DNA from: a bacterium
Lineage (GTDB): Bacteria; NPL-UPA2; JAUVJM01
DNA length: 6,827 nt
Direction of reading: 5' to 3'
Assembly (NCBI GenBank): GCA_030596585.1
Contig: JAUVJM010000074.1
Coordinates: 1-6,827, forward strand
In this document: positions 1-4,760 of the stretch, one piece after another
How positions within the stretch are numbered: the stretch's first letter is position 1
Layout: each line of letters begins with the position of its first letter
Position numbers and translations under genes: made by a program
The notes under the pieces: model-generated
Told to the model about the DNA's origin: nothing
Databases searched by the model: none
Seen by the model: the letters and a program-made list of their open reading frames with translations, nothing else

Positions 1-181
1 CCACCGCATCAAACGCCTTTACTATAGCCCAATTCTTGATGGCAGCTCTCTTGTAGAAGACAACACTGACCGTCACGATAAATGCAGCCACACACACTCC
101 GAGAAAGATCAAACATCCCTTCAGACACCCGTGCATCCCGGGTTTTTGCTCTTCCTGCCCCGGCTTGACTTCTTCTGCCAT
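1..181 (-). CDS. N-terminal part of a small single-pass membrane protein (runs off the window)
   Basis: An ATG at 181-179 opens a frame that stays open for 60 codons to the window edge, so the C-terminus is missing. The start is supported by a purine-rich AGAGGAAG about 8 bases upstream. Residues 1-15 are charged and hydrophilic (MAEEVKPGQEEQKPG). Residues about 19-43 form one strong hydrophobic segment (GCLIFLGVCVAAFIVTVSVV), followed by a positive stretch (YKRAAIKN). This suggests a membrane anchor with the N-terminus probably inside by the positive-inside rule only if more basic residues lie there, so topology is uncertain. There is no cleavable signal peptide with a typical AxA site. It lies after the comEA terminator; a TATAGT at 205-200 could be its -10 element, but no good -35 is visible. 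I do not recognise the family and assign no function. Confidence 0.6.
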   Translation of the reverse strand, partial: MAEEVKPGQEEQKPGMHGCLKGCLIFLGVCVAAFIVTVSVVFYKRAAIKNWAIVKAFDAV

Positions 182-218
182 AATGCCACTTCCTCTCTGA
201 CTATAACGCTTTCGCAAC

Positions 219-265
219 AAAAACAGGGACACACCTGAACAAGAGTTGCATGGGATGCGTCCCTG
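219..265 (-). terminator. Rho-independent terminator after comEA
   Basis: On the minus strand a 10-bp stem, CAGGGACGCA pairing with TGTGTCCCTG (265-256 with 233-224, one G-T wobble), encloses a 22-base loop and is followed at once by TTTTT (223-219). It begins 2 bases after the comEA stop codon. The stem and T-run are seen directly. Termination is inferred; the loop is longer than usual, though the sequence inside it may pair further. Confidence 0.7.
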
Positions 266-267
266 CC

Positions 268-831
268 CTACTCAACCACAACTAAATCCCTCAAACGCCT
301 GAAGGTCTCCTTTCCTATCCCGGGCACCTTCTTCAGTTCTTCAACGGTTGCAAACGGGCCGTGTGTTTTTCTGTAATCAACTATATCCCGGGAGCGGACC
401 TCACCAATATGAGGGAGTCTGCACAATTCACCTTCCGTCGCCGTATTTATGTTGATTTTTCCCGTCAGAGCAGGCTCTCCTTTTTTCAGGGAACTGCCTT
501 TAACGGGAACAACAATCTTTTGCCCATCTGAGAGAGACGCAGCCCTGTTTACCGCATCTACGTCCGCATCCGGTCGAAGTACAGCCCTTGCGAGAACATC
601 GCCAACGCGCGCACCGTACCTCATCCTATACACACCCGGCCTCCAGACAGCGCCGCTTACATCAACACAGACAAACTCAGTCTCATCCTCCGTTCGATTC
701 TCAGTTTCCACAACCTTCGGTCTCGCCGGCGATAATGCTGCCTTGCGGTAATACAAAACTCCCAGACCGACAATGGATGCTCCAATCAAAAAGAAGACGA
801 TAATCTTTTTCTGCTTTGTCAAGATGAACAT
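268..831 (-). CDS. comEA: ComEA-like competence protein: membrane anchor, SLBB domain, helix-hairpin-helix DNA-binding domain
   Basis: This 187-residue protein resembles ComEA, the membrane-anchored receptor that binds incoming double-stranded DNA outside the cytoplasmic membrane and hands it to the ComEC channel. Residues 6-9 are basic and about 10-28 form a hydrophobic anchor (IIVFFLIGASIVGLGVLYY). Residues about 53-110 match an SLBB domain (CVDVSGAVWRPGVYRM, then a valine-rich end). Residues about 124-187 are a tandem helix-hairpin-helix domain with the family signature ININTATEGEL, hairpins LPHIGEVRSRDIVDYR (139-154) and VPGIGKETFRRL (169-180). The first hairpin has His141 where Gly is usual. 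The length is typical of Gram-positive-type ComEA. It starts 3 bases after the stop of the small upstream gene, and its weak SD (AAAGAAG) lies inside that gene's last codons, so translation is probably coupled. No comEC is in the window. Short HhH proteins can have other DNA roles, so natural competence itself is an inference. Confidence 0.9.
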   Translation of the reverse strand: MFILTKQKKIIVFFLIGASIVGLGVLYYRKAALSPARPKVVETENRTEDETEFVCVDVSGAVWRPGVYRMRYGARVGDVLARAVLRPDADVDAVNRAASLSDGQKIVVPVKGSSLKKGEPALTGKININTATEGELCRLPHIGEVRSRDIVDYRKTHGPFATVEELKKVPGIGKETFRRLRDLVVVE

Positions 832-834
832 CGT

Positions 835-972
835 TTACTTCTTTTTGTGAGAAGCGCAGAACTTGGACTTACCGGTAGCATATCTCTTACACCGCTTCCC
901 GGCAGCTGTCTTTGCCGCGCATCTAACCTTCCTTGCTACTACTTTCTTCTTCGCTACTTTCTTCTTTGCCAT
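835..972 (-). CDS. 45-residue highly basic Cys/His mini-protein
   Basis: ATG at 972-970, TAA at 837-835, 45 residues. The start is preceded by a near-perfect Shine-Dalgarno site, AAGGAGGTGA (991-982), 9 bases upstream, which is the strongest argument that the gene is real. Residues 1-16 are a lysine/alanine/valine tail (MAKKKVAKKKVVARK). The rest carries three cysteines and one histidine in the order C18-x10-C29-x9-C39-x2-H42, with GKRCKRYATG and KFCASH in the middle and end. This pattern recalls the short GxxCxR..G..yCxxH motif found in small proteins of unknown function (DUF5763-like, from memory), where a bound zinc is plausible. The lysine/alanine tail resembles bacterial histone-like extensions, so nucleic-acid binding is an inference. 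It directly precedes comEA with a 3-base gap and has its own candidate promoter. Confidence 0.8.
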   Translation of the reverse strand: MAKKKVAKKKVVARKVRCAAKTAAGKRCKRYATGKSKFCASHKKK

Positions 973-1000
973 TAGTTATTCTCACCTCCTTGCAATCTTT

Positions 1001-1029
1001 CTAATACGTTAACACATCATTCATAACAA
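1001..1029 (-). promoter_or_regulatory. Candidate sigma70 promoter for the mini-protein/comEA pair
   Basis: On the minus strand TTGTTA (1029-1024) is separated by 17 bases from TATTAG (1006-1001), each matching the sigma70 hexamers at 4 of 6 positions. It sits in the 82-base gap between fhs and the small gene, just upstream of the SD at 991-982. The spacing is ideal but the hexamers are only moderate, so read-through from fhs is equally possible. No terminator hairpin is visible after fhs. Confidence 0.35.
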
Positions 1030-1054
1030 CGCAATCTAAAACTAACTGAACTAA

Positions 1055-2752
1055 CTAAAACAATCCCAGCGTCTTGCCGGTTTCATCAATGTCAACCGGA
1101 ATAAAAGCAGGCGCCGACGGCAAGCCGGGCATAGTCCTCATCTCGCCGAGAAGCGGGTAGAGAAAACCCGCCCCAACCGAAGCTCTTATGTCACGGACGG
1201 GAATCCTGAAATTCTTCGGCACTCCTTTCAAACTGGGATCGTGAGAAAGAGATAGATGAGTCTTCGCCATGTTTATGCAAAGCTTCCCATACCCCAACTC
1301 CGTGTAGAGTTTTATCCTCTTTTCCGCAAGGGGAGTGTAATCAACTCCGTCGGCACGATATATCTTCGTTGCAATTATCTCTATTTTCTCTTTAATGGAA
1401 ATGTCATCCGGATACAGCAGATGAAAATCGTTAGGCTGGTCGCACGCTTTCACTATTGCTTCCGCCGCCTCGACGCAGCCTTCTCCGCCTTTCGCCCACG
1501 GGTCTATTGCACATGCGGCAAACGCTCCGTGTTCCCGTGCATATTTAACGACGAAATCCACTTCCTTGTCGCGGTCAGCCGTAAAGCGATTGACTGTGAC
1601 AACAACCGGGATCCCAAAAGAAAGCATGTTCTCCAGATGAACCCTGAGGTTCTCACATCCTTTCTCAAGCGCCGGCATGTTTTCTTTCTCGGCAACCGTT
1701 TTGTCATATTTCTGACCCGGTTTGAGGACAAACGCCCCGCCGTGCATTTTGAGAGCACGGATACTGCAGGTTATGACAACCGCATCAAGCTTGATTCCGC
1801 TCTGACGGCAGACAACGTCTACCAGCTTCTCAGCTCCGCAATCCGCCCCAAACCCGCTCTCCGTAACCACATAATCGGCAAGTTTCAAAGCAACGAGATT
1901 GGCAAGAACCGAATTGTTCCCGTGGGCGACGTTGGCAAACGGAAAGCCGTGGTCAATCACAGGAGTATTCTCCAGGCTTTGCACAAGATTCGGCTTGATG
2001 GCATCTTTCAAGAGAACCGTCATTACCCCGGCAACCTTCAGATCTTCCGCAGTCACCGGTTTACCGTCGTACGAGAAACCGCATAGCATCCTGCCAAGCC
2101 TCTCCCGCAAATCGAACAGTCCCGTCGTCAGAGCATGAATCGCCGCCGTCTCTGACGCCACGGTTATGTCATATCCCGTCTCGCGCGTGTAGCCATTTTC
2201 CTTTCCGCCAAGTCCGATGACTATGTTCCTCAGTGTCCGGTCACTCACATCAACACAACGCCTCGTGGTTATGTTCGAAGGGTCTATGTTTAATTTGTTC
2301 TTGTGAAGTATGTGCGCATCCAGCGCGGCATTGAATAGGTTGTGGGCAGTCTCAACCGCATGGATATCTCCCGTAAAATGGAGATTGATGTTTTCCATGG
2401 GCACCACCTGGGAATAGCCTCCGCCGCAGGCACCCCCCTTTATCCCGAATGTGGGCCCCTTCGAAGGTTCTCTTATAGTATTGCAGACCTTCTTCCCGAT
2501 TTTAGCCAGAGCCTGACCTATCCCGAGATTGGTAACGGTTTTGCCCTCTCCCAGAGGAGTGGGCGTAATGGCAGTTACCGTGATAAACTTCCCGTCGGGT
2601 TTATCCTTGAGTCTCTCCAGAATCTCCAGGTTTATCTTGCCCATAAACTTGCCGTACGGCTCAAGTTCATCTTCTCCTATTTCCAATTTCTTCGCAATCT
2701 CTGCAATCGGTTTCATGTCTGCCTTCTGGGCAATTTCCAAATCACTTAACAT
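1055..2752 (-). CDS. fhs: Formate-tetrahydrofolate ligase (10-formyl-THF synthetase)
   Basis: This 565-residue cytoplasmic enzyme joins formate to tetrahydrofolate using ATP, giving 10-formyl-THF for the Wood-Ljungdahl methyl branch or for purine and fMet-tRNA synthesis. The length is close to the family norm of about 556. The P-loop-like TPTPLGEGKTVTNLG is at 63-77, the EPSKGPTFGIKGG signature at 95-107, GGGYSQVVPMENINLHFTGD at 110-129, SIRALKMHGG at 330-339, VTVNRF at 385-390, and the typical end MPGLPSAPAF...DIDETGKTLGLF. Two small departures from the family signatures are visible: Cys109 where the GIKGGAAGGGY pattern has Ala, and TCS before IRALK where VAT is usual. The start has a strong SD, GGAGGAGG, 4 bases before the ATG, inside a purine-rich run. 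A 70-base gap separates it from the upstream MBL gene; no terminator is seen there, so they may be co-transcribed. Only weak promoter hexamers (such as TTGAAC) lie in that gap. Confidence 0.97.
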   Translation of the reverse strand: MLSDLEIAQKADMKPIAEIAKKLEIGEDELEPYGKFMGKINLEILERLKDKPDGKFITVTAITPTPLGEGKTVTNLGIGQALAKIGKKVCNTIREPSKGPTFGIKGGACGGGYSQVVPMENINLHFTGDIHAVETAHNLFNAALDAHILHKNKLNIDPSNITTRRCVDVSDRTLRNIVIGLGGKENGYTRETGYDITVASETAAIHALTTGLFDLRERLGRMLCGFSYDGKPVTAEDLKVAGVMTVLLKDAIKPNLVQSLENTPVIDHGFPFANVAHGNNSVLANLVALKLADYVVTESGFGADCGAEKLVDVVCRQSGIKLDAVVITCSIRALKMHGGAFVLKPGQKYDKTVAEKENMPALEKGCENLRVHLENMLSFGIPVVVTVNRFTADRDKEVDFVVKYAREHGAFAACAIDPWAKGGEGCVEAAEAIVKACDQPNDFHLLYPDDISIKEKIEIIATKIYRADGVDYTPLAEKRIKLYTELGYGKLCINMAKTHLSLSHDPSLKGVPKNFRIPVRDIRASVGAGFLYPLLGEMRTMPGLPSAPAFIPVDIDETGKTLGLF

Positions 2753-2822
2753 CTTTCCTCCTCCTTTTTTTTAAAGTACAGCAACCGGTTATCAGTGTTC
2801 AATAACAACATCATCCATCCAC

Positions 2823-3479
2823 TCACAATTCGATTACCTTCCCTGCTCCCCCTTCCACAAACTTGCCGGGGTACAAATCCTTAATCTCCGGCTTGTATTC
2901 GGTGCAGTGGGTGGCGCAGATAAGGTCCATGTCCTTGACTAAATCAAAATCCTTGAACCCGTGCAAGCCTCCAATCAAAGCAGATACTTTACCAAATTGA
3001 GAGGCAGCCCTGATGATGTTTCCTACCCCCGGATGAGAACATCCCGCGATTACAGCCGCCTTTCCATCCAGTTTCACTACCATAGACTGTTCCACCTCAG
3101 AAAGCTCGCCTGTAGAGAAAACACCTTCGTAGAGTGTAAGAGAAGCCTTAACGGGAATTACCTCCTCCACATCAAAAGCACAGGGGAAAGAAGCGGGGAC
3201 ATACAATTTGACGTCTCTGTTTATCTTCAGGAAATCCGAGAGCCCGCCGGTATGGTCCCAGTGAGAATGGGAGATGAAAACCGCAGATATGCTCTCAGGG
3301 TCAATATTGAGCTTCTTCATATTGGAAAGAAGCATAGCGCCGTCTGCTCCCGTGTCAAAAAGAATCTTCGGTGTGTTCTCTATCTCCACCAAACAGGAAA
3401 AACCCCAGCTAGCCGCAAGACCTTCTTTGAAGACTTCGTTATCATATATGATTGTGATCCTGACTTTTCCGGAACCCAT
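2823..3479 (-). CDS. MBL-fold metallohydrolase, COG1237 (dihydropterin-ribofuranosyl-aminobenzene phosphate synthase-like)
   Basis: This 218-residue metallo-beta-lactamase-fold protein belongs, by motif, to the COG1237 group often annotated as a 7,8-dihydropterin-6-methyl-4-(ribofuranosyl)aminobenzene 5'-phosphate synthase homologue; that activity is rarely proven in bacteria. It begins with the group's opening (VRITIIYDNEVF..., WGFSCLVE), has FDTGADG at 41-47 and the di-metal motif HSHWDHTGG at 71-79, then GCSHPG (His149), GGLHGF (His173) and ATHCTE (His191). All expected metal ligands therefore seem present. There is no signal peptide. At 218 residues it is shorter than many family members (about 250-280), apparently because the region between His76 and His149 is compact. 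The ATG follows GGAGG by 7 bases. It lies between the radical SAM gene and fhs. Its placement near MinD-ferredoxin and radical SAM genes recurs in anaerobes (from memory), suggesting a shared metallocofactor or pterin role, which is inference. Confidence 0.88.
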   Translation of the reverse strand: MGSGKVRITIIYDNEVFKEGLAASWGFSCLVEIENTPKILFDTGADGAMLLSNMKKLNIDPESISAVFISHSHWDHTGGLSDFLKINRDVKLYVPASFPCAFDVEEVIPVKASLTLYEGVFSTGELSEVEQSMVVKLDGKAAVIAGCSHPGVGNIIRAASQFGKVSALIGGLHGFKDFDLVKDMDLICATHCTEYKPEIKDLYPGKFVEGGAGKVIEL

Positions 3480-3511
3480 ACCAGCCCCTCCATTCGTTCG
3501 TACACAACGAC

Positions 3512-3541
3512 ATTAATTTTTGCGCACGCCTATTCTGTCAT
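3512..3541 (-). promoter_or_regulatory. Weak candidate promoter for the MBL gene, its -35 provided by the repeat end
   Basis: On the minus strand ATGACA (3541-3536, 5 of 6 to TTGACA) is 18 bases from ATTAAT (3517-3512, 4 of 6 to TATAAT). This would start transcription about 25-30 bases before the ATG at 3479. The -35 hexamer is the last 6 bases of the palindromic repeat. Such matches arise by chance fairly often, so this is tentative. Confidence 0.25.
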
Positions 3542-3599
3542 TCTAAGCACAGCGAAGAATCTCTATAGATTCTTCGTCGCTTCACTCCTCAGAATGACA
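3536..3599. repeat. 64-base palindromic (REP/MITE-like) element
   Basis: The ends are an exact inverted pair, TGTCATTCT at 3536-3544 and AGAATGACA at 3591-3599. The centre is a second exact pair, GAAGAATCT (3554-3562) and AGATTCTTC (3567-3575), around CTAT. Read on the minus strand the right arm is TGTCATTCTGAGGAGTGAAG followed by CGACGAAGAATCT; the left arm lacks about 6 bases of this. Elements with the core GTCATTCTGAG...GAAGAATCT are widespread in environmental bacterial genomes (from memory). It has no coding capacity and would depend on a transposase elsewhere. Confidence 0.8.
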
Positions 3600-3712
3600 A
3601 GTTCACTATAAGGCGAGCTAATTGTGAAACACTACGTTAGGATATGATAGCCAACGGAAGTTGGTTTGGCAAGTTCTTTCGGAATGATAACCACTAAGCT
3701 GTCAGAAATAAT

Positions 3713-3764
3713 TGTAGTTGTAGAGCTTGCTCTGCCAAAAGGCAAAGTAAACTTTGCAACTACA
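3713..3764. repeat. 52-base long-hairpin repeat with palindromic half-units
   Basis: Two 24-base arms (3713-3736 and 3741-3764) flank the loop AAAA. The arms match at 19 of 24 positions, and all five mismatches are transitions. Each arm is also a small palindrome: AGAGC-TT-GCTCT on one side, AAAGT-AA-ACTTT on the other. The outer ends are TGTAGTTG and CAACTACA. It lies 25 bases after the radical SAM stop and might act as a bidirectional transcription barrier, but on the minus strand it is followed only by AATTATTTCT, not a clean T-run. It is unrelated in sequence to the neighbouring repeat. Confidence 0.75.
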
Positions 3765-3788
3765 TAGACAATCGCCACTTATGGTAAC

Positions 3789-4760
3789 TTAATGCTGTGT
3801 CTGGCTCAATGCATTCTCCAGACTACTTTTTTGGAAGTACCTTTTCCCCTGATGGATTCGTGATGTTATTTTCTTTTCCTTCTGCAGACTTTCAACGTAT
3901 TTCAGCACTTCATTTATGTGGAAGCCAAGGGACGAAGATATGTCCTCAGACGTTACGGGACGGCGGCTGATAAGAGTAAGGATTTCATTTTCCACATTCT
4001 CAAGATATGCCTTCTGTTCCTTTCTTTCAAACTCAGCAATAATCTCGCAGTTATCCCCAAAAAATTCTTTTATCTCAAGAAGTCTCTCGCCGCTCAATAC
4101 CTTCACATGCTCTTCCTGCGTAGGACGCACCGGAGTATTGAGCTGTATTTTGTCGGGCTTTATCTTTTGCGCGGCGTTTCTCAAATCTTCGAGCTCTTCA
4201 CGGCTATCGTTTACTCCCTGCACAAGCATTATTTCAAGCCATATCTTGCCCTTATACATTTTACTGAACTCAACCATTCCTTCGATTATGTTTTCAACCG
4301 CCAGAGACGGATGAGGTCTGTTTATTTCCTCGAAAACCCTTTGCGTGACTGCATCAAGAGAGGGAACTACCAAATCCGCGGATGCCAATTCCTCTCGCAC
4401 TACCCTGTCGGTCAAAAGCGTTCCGTTGGTGAGAACGGCTACGGGAATACCGGTCATCTTCTTTATTCCCCTGATAATCTCACCTGTCTTTGCATTCAGC
4501 GTGGGTTCCCCACTGCCCGAGAGAGTAACATAGTCAATACGCCTTGAGGAAGCAAGCGCTCTTTCCAAGTCAGCAAGAATCTCGCTGGGAGCCGCGTATT
4601 CCTTTCTTTCAACTGTCTTACACGTTGTCTTCCCCAATTGGCAATAGATACAGTCAACCGTACAAATCTTGAAAGGAACAAGGTCAACTCCCAAGGAAAA
4701 ACCCAGCCTCCTTGATGGAACCGGGCCGAAGATATAACTCACTTTTTTATCCTTTCCCAT
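3789..4760 (-). CDS. Radical SAM protein, COG0731/TYW1-like, with C-terminal winged-helix-like domain
   Basis: This 323-residue protein is a radical SAM enzyme of the COG0731 type, named after its likeness to wyosine-synthesis TYW1, though the bacterial members have no proven substrate. It has the opening YIFGPVPSRRLGFSLGVDLVPF (9-30), the [4Fe-4S]-binding CTVDCIYC (Cys33, Cys37, Cys40; CxxxCxxC), a GSGEPTL motif (82-88, the GGE-type SAM contact), and LTNGTLL (110-116). Residues about 254-312 (ILTLISRRPVTSEDISSSLG, then a helix and a basic wing, HQGKRYF) look like a winged-helix domain, which would bind nucleic acid or regulate. The frame overlaps the upstream ATPase gene by 22 bases from this ATG. 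A GTG at 4742-4740 (residue 7) is the likelier true start: it gives MSYIFGPVP..., has AAAGGA at a 7-base spacing, and overlaps the upstream TGA as GTGA. The ATG has AAAGGA at only 3 bases. Confidence 0.93.
   Translation of the reverse strand: MGKDKKVSYIFGPVPSRRLGFSLGVDLVPFKICTVDCIYCQLGKTTCKTVERKEYAAPSEILADLERALASSRRIDYVTLSGSGEPTLNAKTGEIIRGIKKMTGIPVAVLTNGTLLTDRVVREELASADLVVPSLDAVTQRVFEEINRPHPSLAVENIIEGMVEFSKMYKGKIWLEIMLVQGVNDSREELEDLRNAAQKIKPDKIQLNTPVRPTQEEHVKVLSGERLLEIKEFFGDNCEIIAEFERKEQKAYLENVENEILTLISRRPVTSEDISSSLGFHINEVLKYVESLQKEKKITSRIHQGKRYFQKSSLENALSQTQH

Larger units (their letters stand above)
3480..3788. other. 309-base intergenic gap with two palindromic repeats
   Basis: No coding region with a ribosome site is visible here. 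From right to left it holds a long hairpin repeat (3764-3713), an unassigned AT-rich part with a short CCAAC-GGAA-GTTGG hairpin (3651-3664), a second, unrelated palindromic repeat (3599-3536), and a weak candidate promoter for the MBL gene. The hairpins follow the radical SAM gene and may slow or end its transcription, so the MBL gene and fhs could be a separate unit. Confidence 0.6.

Noticed and set aside
1256..2086. 276-codon open frame on the plus strand
   Set aside because: It lies wholly opposite fhs, has no ribosome site, and its protein has no recognisable motif; it is a shadow of fhs codon use.
2753..2822. Possible folate riboswitch before fhs
   Set aside because: The gap is only 70 bases and I see no paired core or terminator/anti-terminator structure, only a short AACCGGTT palindrome.
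3480..3788. CRISPR array or tRNA in the repeat-bearing gap
   Set aside because: The two repeats differ in sequence and are single palindromes without regular spacers; no cloverleaf or TTC-arm pattern is seen.
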